Shown: positions 1 through 5,333 of the stretch, one piece after another
Position numbering within the stretch: position 1 is the stretch's first letter
Layout: each line of letters opens with the position of its first letter
Assembly (NCBI GenBank): GCA_902760765.1
Contig: CACWHO010000049.1
Span: 1 to 5,333, forward strand
DNA: 5,333 nt
Direction: 5' to 3'
Source of the DNA: an uncultured Eubacteriales bacterium
GTDB lineage: Bacteria; Bacillota; Clostridia; TANB77; CAG-508
Made by a program: the position numbers and the translations under genes
The notes under the pieces: generated by a model
Told to the model about the DNA's origin: nothing
Database searches by the model: none
What the model saw: the letters and a program-made list of their open reading frames with translations, nothing else

Positions 1-62
1 CATGGGAATATTTGATATATACTATAATTGTATTTTAAGTAAATATACAAAAACCGCGTACG
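1..62 (+). promoter_or_regulatory. Possible element end: -10 box and imperfect dyad upstream of recombinase
   Basis: A perfect TATAAT lies at 23-28, but the place where a -35 box should sit falls on or beyond the window edge and reads CATGG there. TTTG at 11-14 and CAAA at 48-51 bound an imperfect inverted repeat of about 41 bp (TTTG-A-TATAT against TTTG-TATAT on the other strand), roughly the size of a large-serine-recombinase attachment site. In Tn4451-like elements the recombinase gene lies next to one end, and its promoter is completed when the ends join in the circle. That comparison is family knowledge; calling this stretch an att site is inference, and the exact element boundary cannot be placed. 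Confidence 0.35.
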
Positions 63-63
63 A

Positions 64-73
64 AAGGAGGTGA
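64..73 (+). promoter_or_regulatory. Ribosome binding site fixing the TTG start of the recombinase
   Basis: AAGGAGGTGA is nearly a full match to the anti-Shine-Dalgarno sequence. It ends six bases before a TTG at 80-82, which opens the reading frame directly into the conserved recombinase N-terminus. No ATG is available in frame ahead of the conserved region, so the TTG start is well supported. Confidence 0.85.
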
Positions 74-79
74 ACTTGA

Positions 80-2176
80 TTGGCTAAAATAAAGGATTTA
101 GACAGGATTACAGCACTTTATGAAAGATTATCAAGAGATGATGAACTTCAAGGAGAATCAAACAGTATTTCTAATCAAAAAAACTTTTTAGAAGAGTATG
201 CAAGAAAAAATGGATATACAAATATAAAACATTATACAGATGATGGATATACTGGAAGAAATTTTAAAAGACCAGGATTTCAACAAATGCTAAGTGATAT
301 TGAAAATAATAAAATTGGTGCTGTTATTGTAAAAGATATGAGCCGTTTAGGAAGAAATTATTTACAAGTTGGTTTTTATACTGATATGGTATTTCCTAAA
401 AGAAATGTTCGTTTTATTGCAATTAATAATAATGTAGATACTGAAAGTGAAAATCCATCTCAAAATGATTTTGCACCATTTTTAAATATAATGAATGAAT
501 GGTATTCAAAAGATACAAGCAATAAAATTAAATCCATCTTTTCTTCAAGAATGCAAGAAGGTAAAAGATGTAGTGGCTCAATTCCTTATGGATATTATAG
601 AAAATCAGAAGATAAACAAACATTATATGTTGATCCAATTTCTTCAAAAATTGTTGTACGTATATTTGAAATGACAGCAAATGGTGTGAATACTTATGAA
701 ATTGCAGATACATTAACAAAAGAAAAAGTACTAACTCCTTCAGCTTATGCTATGGAATATCATCCAGAACAAGTACATCGCAGAGTACCAACAGGATATT
801 GCAAATGGACACCTAGTGCTGTACAAATGATTTTAAATAGACAAGAATATTTAGGGCATACAATTTTAAGAAAAACTATTGGTGCAAATTTCAAACTTAA
901 TAAAAGAAGAAAAACGACCAAAGATGAACAATATTTCTTTCCAAATACACATGAGCCTATAATATCACAAGAATTATGGGACAAAGCTCAAAAGAATAGA
1001 AGATTTTTATCTCGAAAAAATGATAGTGCTAAAATGCAGGAAAAAGCAATATTTAGTGGATTACTTTATTGCTTGGATTGCAGTAAAAGATTAACATATA
1101 AATACCAACCTAATAAATCAACATCAACTCTTGGATATTTATGTATTGATTATGATGGAAAAAGAGGGAAGTGTACATCACATTATATTAATAATAATGA
1201 CTTAAAAGCAATTGTATTAGAATATTTAAGGGTTATATCCAAAAAAATAATTGAAGATGAAGAATCCTTTATTAAAGAGCTAAAATCAAAATGGGATGGC
1301 AATCAAAATAAAAAAACTATACAAGACAAAACAGACTTAAATGGATTACAACAAAGATTTAAAGAACTTGATAAACTTATTTCTACTTTATATGAAAACT
1401 ATGTTAATCAATTACTTCCAGAGAGGCAATATATTTCATTGATGAAAAAGTATGATAAAGAACAAAAAGATGTTGAAGCAAAAATAAAAGTTTTAACAGA
1501 TACTACAAAAAATGAAAAACAGTCTCCCAAAGCAAATGTTAAGAAATTTGTTGAACTAATAAAAAAATATAAATATCCAACTGAAATAACTCAAGAATTA
1601 GTTAGAGAACTAATAGATAAAATTATTGTTTATCAAGCAGAGGGAAAAAAGCCTAATCGAACTCAACGAGTAGATATTTATTTTAATTTTATTGGAAAAT
1701 ATGAGCTAAAATATACAAAAGAAGAGCTGGAAAAAATAAAATTAGAAAATGAAGAGAAGCAAAGAAAAAAAGAAGAGCAAAAAAGTCAATTGAAGAAAGA
1801 TTACGCCAAAGCATATCGTCAAAAGCAAAAAGAAAAGAAAATGGAAGAAAATAATGGTCATTTATTTAAAGAAAGAATTTGTGATGTATGTAATAAGCCA
1901 TTTTATCCTACTTATGCTAAACAGAAATCTTGTTGTGATGAATGTAAAAAGCAATCATTAAAAAATACAAGGAATAAATATTATAACGAACATAAACACA
2001 CACAACCACTACAAGAAAGAAAATGCATTGTATGTGGTAAAATATTTAAACCAGTAAATGCACAAGAACTATTATGTTCAAAAGAATGCAAAAGAAAACA
2101 TAAAAATTTAAAGAAAAGAGAATATTATCGTAATAAAAAATTAAAAGAAGAACTAAAAGTTGATAAAACATTATGA
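80..2176 (+). CDS. Large serine recombinase (TnpX-like integrase) with tandem Cys4 tail
   Basis: Site-specific recombinase expected to excise and integrate the element through a phosphoserine-DNA intermediate. The N-terminal resolvase domain (about residues 10-155) shows Y14-x-R16-x-S18, with S18 the likely nucleophile, and the DMSRLGR motif (86-92) with R89 and R92 as catalytic arginines. The recombinase domain follows (about 165-300). A zinc ribbon is built on C331, C334, C355 and C365, a coiled coil spans about 420-475, and the core ends with a DUF4368-like segment (about 505-545). Family members usually stop near 500-560 residues. This one has 698: a Lys/Glu-rich helix (546-590) and then two copies of a C-x2-C-x13-C-x3-C unit (C601/C604/C618/C622 and C649/C652/C666/C670). 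The start is TTG behind a strong RBS. The gene is 46 bp upstream of tnpV and probably co-transcribed with it. Catalytic residues look intact. The recombinase call is certain; a closer subfamily name is not. Confidence 0.96.
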   Translation: MAKIKDLDRITALYERLSRDDELQGESNSISNQKNFLEEYARKNGYTNIKHYTDDGYTGRNFKRPGFQQMLSDIENNKIGAVIVKDMSRLGRNYLQVGFYTDMVFPKRNVRFIAINNNVDTESENPSQNDFAPFLNIMNEWYSKDTSNKIKSIFSSRMQEGKRCSGSIPYGYYRKSEDKQTLYVDPISSKIVVRIFEMTANGVNTYEIADTLTKEKVLTPSAYAMEYHPEQVHRRVPTGYCKWTPSAVQMILNRQEYLGHTILRKTIGANFKLNKRRKTTKDEQYFFPNTHEPIISQELWDKAQKNRRFLSRKNDSAKMQEKAIFSGLLYCLDCSKRLTYKYQPNKSTSTLGYLCIDYDGKRGKCTSHYINNNDLKAIVLEYLRVISKKIIEDEESFIKELKSKWDGNQNKKTIQDKTDLNGLQQRFKELDKLISTLYENYVNQLLPERQYISLMKKYDKEQKDVEAKIKVLTDTTKNEKQSPKANVKKFVELIKKYKYPTEITQELVRELIDKIIVYQAEGKKPNRTQRVDIYFNFIGKYELKYTKEELEKIKLENEEKQRKKEEQKSQLKKDYAKAYRQKQKEKKMEENNGHLFKERICDVCNKPFYPTYAKQKSCCDECKKQSLKNTRNKYYNEHKHTQPLQERKCIVCGKIFKPVNAQELLCSKECKRKHKNLKKREYYRNKKLKEELKVDKTL
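1877..2101 (+). other. Internal duplication: two 48-residue Cys4 units in the recombinase tail
   Basis: Residues 598-645 and 646-693 of the recombinase align without gaps. Shared positions include ER-x-C, V-C, K-x-F, a Pro two residues after the Phe, ECK at the last cysteine, and a later YY pair. Each unit has C-x2-C-x13-C-x3-C, consistent with a four-cysteine zinc site followed by a basic helix. The coordinates given cover the two zinc-binding cores. DNA binding is inferred from the cysteine pattern and high Lys/Arg content. The DNA copies have diverged, so the duplication is not recent. Confidence 0.75.
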
Positions 2177-2222
2177 TTTCAAATGATTTATAATTTTTAT
2201 AGTTTTGGAAAGGTGACTAAAA

Positions 2223-2588
2223 ATGAATGAAAAAATTAATAAAATAACTTATACAAAAAAGGGAGATTATTATTATCCAAATATATCATTACCAGAAGAT
2301 ACTAATTTTAGTATTGGAAAATATGGAAGAGCACATTTAAGATATATAAAACAATATAATAAATTTTTATATGAAGATTTATTATTAAATGGAGGACTAA
2401 ACAGTTATTTACATTCAATTGATGAACAATGCAATAATTTTTTAGAAAGTACAATAAAAGAATTTGCTAAAAAAGAAAATGTTACAGAGGAATTAAAAGC
2501 AAGTAATCAATTAGAATGGGTAGCTAGAATGAATAATATAAAAAATAGAGTAGAAGAAATAATTTATAACGAATATATTTATAAATAA
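2223..2588 (+). CDS. tnpV: TnpV-family transposon protein
   Basis: A 121-residue protein matching the TnpV family of Tn4451-type and other Bacillota elements over its full length. The hallmarks are present in order: ITYTKKGDYYYPNISLPE near residues 8-25, IGKYGRAHLRYIKQ at 31-44, the LLLNGGL...IDEQ block at 53-69, and the C-terminal VTEELKASNQLEWVARMNN...EEI segment at 87-113. It has no signal peptide or membrane segment and looks like a small helical cytoplasmic protein. Its biochemical role is not firmly established; an excisionase-like accessory role beside the recombinase is the usual suggestion and fits its position. GGAAAGGTGA (2207-2216) precedes the ATG by six bases. It lies 46 bp after the recombinase and is followed by a terminator, so these two genes probably form one unit. 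It appears intact. Confidence 0.88.
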   Translation: MNEKINKITYTKKGDYYYPNISLPEDTNFSIGKYGRAHLRYIKQYNKFLYEDLLLNGGLNSYLHSIDEQCNNFLESTIKEFAKKENVTEELKASNQLEWVARMNNIKNRVEEIIYNEYIYK

Positions 2589-2599
2589 AAAACAACATA

Positions 2600-2647
2600 A
2601 AAACCTTATATTTAGTGTAAGAACACTGATATAGGGTTTATTTTTTT
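2600..2647 (+). terminator. Intrinsic terminator after tnpV
   Basis: The left arm at 2601-2618 and right arm at 2623-2639 pair over about 16 positions (AAACC, a T-G wobble, TATAT, one bulge, AGTGT), with a four-base AAGA loop. Seven consecutive T residues follow at 2641-2647. It begins 11 bp after the tnpV stop and separates the recombinase/tnpV unit from the downstream ATPase gene. Confidence 0.87.
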
Positions 2648-2652
2648 ACCAA

Positions 2653-2677
2653 CTAAAAAGAAAAAAGTTTCTTTTAG
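2653..2677. other. Small A/T hairpin between the terminator and the ATPase gene
   Basis: CTAAAA-(A)-GAAA at 2653-2663 pairs with TTTCTTTTAG at 2668-2677, with one bulged A and a four-base loop. No T-run follows, so it is not a second terminator. It could be an operator or leader structure for the ATPase gene. No convincing -35/-10 pair was found between 2648 and 2738. Such A/T inverted repeats can arise by chance in this composition. Confidence 0.3.
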
Positions 2678-2738
2678 CAAGTAATAAAGAGAAAAATAAA
2701 AAATAGCTTGTGATTAAGTTAAGGAGGGACAAGAAAAA

Positions 2739-3743
2739 ATGAAGGGTTTAGAAATAATTAATGCAGATACTTTACTTTATACAACTATTGAAGAGCCAGA
2801 CTATATTGTAGAAGATATAATACCAACTGGATTACATTTATTTTGTGGAGCTTCAAAAGTGGGAAAAAGTTGGCTTATGTTAGATTTAAGTATTAAAGTT
2901 TCAAAAGGTGAGCCAATATGGAATTTAAAAACAAAGAAATGTGATGTCCTTTATTTGTGTTTAGAAGATACAAAGCAAAGATTACAACAAAGATTATTTA
3001 CATTAACAGATGAAATATCTAGTAATCTACATTTAGTAAAATTTTCAAATACAATTAGTGATGGTTTGATAATTCAATTACAAGATGCAATAAAAAGATA
3101 TCCAAATATAAAACTGATTATTATAGATACTTTACAAAAAATTAGAAAGCAAAGTAATGATATAAATTATTCTAATGATTATGGAGATATATCTATTTTA
3201 AAAGATTTTGCTGATAAAAATAAACTTGCAATAATTTTAGTTCATCATTTAAGAAAACAAAATGACAATGATGTATTTAATAGAATTTCTGGTACAACAG
3301 GAATAATGGGAAGTAGTGATACAATTTTTATTTTAGAGAAAAAATCAAGAGAAGATTCAACAGCAACATTATATGTAACAGGCAGAGATGTTGAGTATCA
3401 AACTTTTACTTTAAGATTTGAAAAGTGCAGATGGATTTTGTTAGAGCGTTCTTCTCAAAAAGATTTAGAAAAAAAGAATGTGCCTAACATTATTTATGAT
3501 GTAATAAATTTTATGCAGGATAAAACAGAATGGATTGGAAGTGCTACTGAACTTTTAAAAATATTGCAAGTGAAAGATACAACGCCACAACTTTTAACAA
3601 AACAATTAAATGAATTTAGACTTATAACATTAAGAGATTATAATATTGAATTTGAAACAAGTAGAAATAGTCAAACAAGATTAATAGTTCTAAAAAGAAT
3701 TTTTAAAGAAGATGAACAAATAAAATTAAATGACGATGAATGA
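2739..3743 (+). CDS. RepA-like AAA_25 family ATPase (replicative-helicase type)
   Basis: A 334-residue RecA-fold NTPase resembling the hexameric RepA helicase of RSF1010-type plasmids, often found in the replication/mobilization modules of Bacillota elements. Walker A is GASKVGKS (37-44). Walker B is LIIID (126-130), with D130 the metal-binding acid. A VHHLRK motif (168-173) and a GTTGIMGSSD loop (185-194) follow, as in RepA/DnaB-like proteins, and TGRD (214-217) supplies R216 as a candidate arginine finger. Residues 245-325 look like a winged-helix domain. The start is supported by AAGGAGGG at 2721-2728, ten bases before the ATG. The gene stands alone after the terminator and before the putative origin. 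Its last codons lie within the first ATGACGAT repeats, and its TGA stop is inside the second. Replicative unwinding is inferred from family and context; a RecA-like regulatory ATPase is the alternative. Confidence 0.86.
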   Translation: MKGLEIINADTLLYTTIEEPDYIVEDIIPTGLHLFCGASKVGKSWLMLDLSIKVSKGEPIWNLKTKKCDVLYLCLEDTKQRLQQRLFTLTDEISSNLHLVKFSNTISDGLIIQLQDAIKRYPNIKLIIIDTLQKIRKQSNDINYSNDYGDISILKDFADKNKLAIILVHHLRKQNDNDVFNRISGTTGIMGSSDTIFILEKKSREDSTATLYVTGRDVEYQTFTLRFEKCRWILLERSSQKDLEKKNVPNIIYDVINFMQDKTEWIGSATELLKILQVKDTTPQLLTKQLNEFRLITLRDYNIEFETSRNSQTRLIVLKRIFKEDEQIKLNDDE

Positions 3744-4054
3744 CGATGAAAATTTTTTTATTTATTCTTATCGTCATTTCTAAAATACAGATATATCAAG
3801 GCTTATGACAGCAATGACGATAATGACGATGACATATAAAGGGGTATTCCAAAACTATCGTCATCAGCGTCATCTATCGTCATAGAGTACCTATTAAGAT
3901 GAAATAATATGTATTGCCTAGTGTATTGCCAAAAAGGTATGTCTATAAGTATAGCGAGCATAGGTTTTGTGTTGCCACTAAAACCGACAACTTTAAAAAA
4001 GTTGAGAGGGGCAAAGCCCCTATAACCCCATTTTATAAAAATTTTCATCGTCAT
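3730..4054. repeat. ATGACGAT iteron-like octamers, candidate replication origin
   Basis: The octamer ATGACGAT occurs perfectly eight times. Forward copies start at 3730, 3740, 3814 and 3823. Inverted copies (ATCGTCAT) start at 3770, 3857, 3876 and 4047. A one-mismatch inverted copy lies at 3866-3873. Neighbouring copies are 9-10 bp apart, about one helical turn, so a protein could bind them on one face. The pair at 3814/3823 faces the triplet at 3857/3866/3876 across a 26-bp gap and could extrude as a large imperfect hairpin; 3739-3747 pairs with 3770-3778. Seven perfect copies cluster within 3730-3883 and one is isolated at 4047. Position beside a RepA-like ATPase, followed by an A/T-rich array, is typical of an iteron-type origin. 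No separate initiator gene is in view. Confidence 0.72.
3911..4021. other. Candidate origin of transfer (oriT) or single-strand origin
   Basis: This block is less A/T-rich than its flanks and densely structured. It contains GTATTGCC at 3911-3918 with a variant-free copy at 3923-3930 (GTATTGCC read from 3923) and GTGTTGCC at 3969-3976; the small palindrome CTATA-AG-TATAG at 3943-3954; a perfect hairpin CAACTTT/AAAGTTG (3988-4004, three-base loop); and a perfect GC hairpin AGGGGC/GCCCCT (4007-4021, AAA loop). No T-run follows the GC hairpin, so termination is unlikely. Palindromes and hairpins upstream of mobC and a relaxase are the normal setting of oriT. The nick site cannot be assigned with confidence. 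Confidence 0.5.
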
Positions 4055-4450
4055 TTGATTTTAAATAAAAAATAGTTTATAGAAAGAATTATTTTAGATA
4101 AATAGTACTTTATTAGTTGAATTATTGTAAATAAAAGCAACTTTATTTTGCTAATTATTTTGAATAAAAATCGAAATTTTTTAGGTAATTGTTTCTAATA
4201 AAAAGTACATTATTGTGAAAATTATTTTAAATAATAAGTGGTTTAGTAAGTAAATTATTTCAGATATAAAACAAGTTTTTATTAGAATTATTTAAAATAA
4301 AACAAGATTTATTCTGCAATTTATTTTGAATAAGAAGTAATTTATTATTCCAGTTTTTTAAAATAAAATGTACCTTAATGGGAACATTTTTTATTTAATT
4401 TGTTTTAAATAAAAACAATAATATTGATTTTAAAATATCAAATAAAAGTA
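4054..4450. repeat. Degenerate 33-bp direct repeats with 13-bp dyad core
   Basis: A core close to AATTATTTTNAATAAAA recurs with starts at 4087, 4120, 4153, 4187, 4220, 4253, 4286 and 4318. Spacings are 33, 33, 34, 33, 33, 33 and 32 bp. Diverged copies occur near 4054, 4352 and 4397, and a last partial one near 4427-4450. The centre TTATT-TTN-AATAA is a dyad, as expected for a dimeric binding protein, and 33 bp is about three helical turns. The DNA between cores is also loosely conserved (often AGTAC then TTATT). Every frame is closed by stops, so it is not coding. It ends about 30 bp before the mobC ribosome binding site. A partition, replication-initiator or relaxosome binding platform is inferred. 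Confidence 0.78.
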
Positions 4451-4475
4451 CCAAAAAAACAAAAAAATAGTAACG

Positions 4476-4486
4476 AAAGGAAGTGA
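4476..4486 (+). promoter_or_regulatory. Ribosome binding site deciding the mobC start
   Basis: AAAGGAAGTGA overlaps the in-frame GTG at 4483-4485, so that GTG is part of the binding site and cannot be the start codon. The ATG at 4492-4494 is five bases downstream and is the preferred start. Confidence 0.75.
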
Positions 4487-4491
4487 TTATA

Positions 4492-4737
4492 ATGAGAAAA
4501 AAAGAAAAAGGAATTAACATTAGAGTTGATGAAAAAGAGAAAGAAAAGATTACTAAAAAAGCAAAAAAATGTCATCTATCTTTGTCATCATATTTAAGAA
4601 AATGTGCACTTAATCAAGAAATAATTGAAGTACCAAATGATAATTTTAGAGTAATTTATACTGACATTGTGGATTTAAGATTTAACATTGAAAGGGTTAG
4701 AAAATGCACAAATTATAGAAGAGTTAAAACAAATTGA
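4492..4737 (+). CDS. mobC: MobC-like ribbon-helix-helix relaxosome protein, apparently frameshifted
   Basis: Accessory DNA-binding protein expected to bind oriT and help the relaxase. The N-terminus has the usual layout of this family: a basic strand INIRVDEKEKEKI (a ribbon-helix-helix strand and turn), helix KKAKKCHLSLSSYLRKCAL, then NQEIIEVP and a helical C-terminal part. As read, the protein has 81 residues and ends in an unconvincing tail (KCTNYRRVKTN). Removing one A from the AAAA run at 4701-4704 joins it to a coherent helical segment in the next frame that ends at 4804, giving 103 residues and a 29-bp overlap with the relaxase gene. That longer form fits the compact mobC-relaxase arrangement better. 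The DNA-binding half is unaffected, so the short protein may still be active. Whether the shift is real, programmed or a sequencing error cannot be told here. Confidence 0.75.
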   Translation: MRKKEKGINIRVDEKEKEKITKKAKKCHLSLSSYLRKCALNQEIIEVPNDNFRVIYTDIVDLRFNIERVRKCTNYRRVKTN

Positions 4738-4804
4738 AACCAAATTTAGAAAGATTTATAGTGGAGGTAATGCTAATGGCAACAACGAAAATATGGGCAA
4801 TTAA
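4679..4804 (+). other. Out-of-frame continuation of mobC
   Basis: This frame is +1 relative to the mobC start and open from 4679 to the TAA at 4802-4804. From 4703 it encodes NAQIIEELKQIETKFRKIYSGG, with regular spacing of hydrophobic and charged residues typical of an amphipathic helix, followed by a Gly/Asn-rich end. It has no start codon or ribosome binding site of its own, which is why it is read as the lost C-terminus of mobC. Confidence 0.65.
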
Positions 4805-5333
4805 AGGGAGTATTGGTAAGGTTTTAGACTATGCTAACGATCCTAAAAAGGTACAATTTACTGATTTAAAACAAGTGTTAAAGTATGCAGAAAATGGAGA
4901 AAAAACTACTGATAATAAAGAACAGAAAGTGTTTGTAACTGGAGTAAATTGTAATAAAGATACAGCATATCAAGAGATGAAAGTAGTTCAAGAAAGATTT
5001 AATAAAACTACAGGAAATGTTGCATATCACGCATATCAAAGTTTTAAAACAGGGGAAGTTACAGCAGAATTAGCACATAAAATTGGTGTAGAACTAGCAC
5101 AAAAAATGTTCCCAGAACATCAAGTTTTAGTTGCAACACACTTAAATACTGGAACATATCATAATCATTTTGTAATCAATTCTGTTAATATGTTTACAGG
5201 AGAAAAGTTCAATTGTAATAAAGGTGCATACTATAAATTTAGAAGTATATCTGATGAATTATGTGCAGAAAATAATTTAATAGTAATAAAAAATCCAAAA
5301 GGTAGAACAGCAAGGAATATTTATTTTGCTGAA
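4776..5333 (+). CDS. MOBP-type relaxase (MobA/VirD2-like nuclease domain), 3' end outside window
   Basis: The first 186 residues of a conjugative relaxase, the enzyme that nicks one strand at oriT and stays covalently bound to its 5' end during transfer. The MATTKIWAIKG start matches relaxases common in Tn1549-like and other gut Bacillota elements. Y19 in LDYANDP is the likely catalytic tyrosine. AYHAYQSF (83-90) is motif II. The metal-binding three-histidine motif is HLNTGTYHNH (122-131), with H122, H129 and H131; Asn stands at 124 where many relatives have Asp. The nuclease domain continues to the edge with no internal stop. GGAGGT at 4763-4768 precedes the ATG by seven bases. An in-frame ATG at 4770 is too close to that site. 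The start overlaps the restored mobC frame, suggesting translational coupling. Full length is typically 400 residues or more, so over half is probably missing. Confidence 0.93.
   Translation, partial: MATTKIWAIKGSIGKVLDYANDPKKVQFTDLKQVLKYAENGEKTTDNKEQKVFVTGVNCNKDTAYQEMKVVQERFNKTTGNVAYHAYQSFKTGEVTAELAHKIGVELAQKMFPEHQVLVATHLNTGTYHNHFVINSVNMFTGEKFNCNKGAYYKFRSISDELCAENNLIVIKNPKGRTARNIYFAE

Noticed and set aside
528..984. Two minus-strand open frames (528-719 and 760-984)
   Set aside because: Both lie opposite the well-supported recombinase gene, have no family features and follow from its codon composition.
3805..3885. Short plus-strand frame of 26 codons starting at ATG 3805
   Set aside because: It consists of Met-Thr repeats produced by the ATGACGAT octamers, with at most a weak CAAGG upstream at poor spacing. 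Not a credible gene.
4007..4045. GC hairpin at 4007-4021 as an intrinsic terminator
   Set aside because: The stem is followed by TATAACCCCA, not a T-run, and no gene ends nearby on either strand.
3803..4054. 83-codon open frame on the minus strand
   Set aside because: It is made of the octamer repeats and hairpins read backwards, giving low-complexity Asp/Ser runs. It has no convincing ribosome binding site, and the structured DNA explains it better.
4054..4450. CRISPR array
   Set aside because: The repeats are too degenerate, the intervening sequences resemble one another, the unit is only 33 bp in total, and no cas gene is near.
4054..4450. Remnant of a protein with 11-residue repeats, since 33 bp is eleven codons
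   Set aside because: One frame gives Ile/Leu/Asn/Lys-rich repeats, but stops occur in nearly every unit and 32- and 34-bp units break the frame. The dyad symmetry points to a DNA site.
4483..4491. GTG at 4483 as the mobC start
   Set aside because: It lies inside the Shine-Dalgarno sequence for the ATG at 4492.

Overview
The window is a stretch of an integrative, probably mobilizable or conjugative, genetic element from a very AT-rich, low-GC Gram-positive bacterium. A Bacillota host of the Clostridia or a related gut class is most likely. The reasons are strong GGAGG-type ribosome binding sites, A/T-ending codons throughout, TGA used as a stop, and gene families typical of Tn4451-like and Tn1549-like elements. 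All genes read left to right. The last gene runs off the right edge. No antibiotic-resistance, metabolic or defence cargo is visible.

Layout. Positions 1-79 hold an imperfect dyad and a good -10 box without a -35 box, the arrangement expected at the end of an element next to its recombinase. At 80-2176 lies a large serine recombinase (TnpX-like) with an unusual 150-residue C-terminal tail carrying two copies of a Cys4 zinc-finger-like unit. At 2223-2588 lies a TnpV-family protein, and an intrinsic terminator (2600-2647) closes this integration/excision module. At 2739-3743 lies a RepA-like RecA-fold hexameric-helicase-type ATPase.

From 3744 to 4491 there is about 750 bp without a credible gene, and it is the most structured part of the window. 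It holds (i) an iteron-like set of eight perfect ATGACGAT octamers in both orientations, starting inside the 3' end of the ATPase gene; (ii) a block at 3911-4021 with short direct repeats, a small palindrome and two perfect hairpins that looks like an oriT or single-strand origin; (iii) about eleven degenerate repeats spaced 33 bp apart, each centred on a 13-bp A/T dyad, between about 4054 and 4450.

The mobilization module follows: a MobC-like ribbon-helix-helix accessory protein (4492-4737) that appears frameshifted in its last third, then a MOBP-type relaxase (4776 to the window end, 186 residues seen).

Inferred working: the recombinase, perhaps helped by TnpV, excises and integrates the element. 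The ATPase and the octamer region would support replication or unwinding of the excised circle. MobC and the relaxase would nick oriT in the structured region for transfer. The 33-bp array is unexplained; its position just upstream of mobC suggests a binding platform for MobC, a partition protein or a replication initiator.
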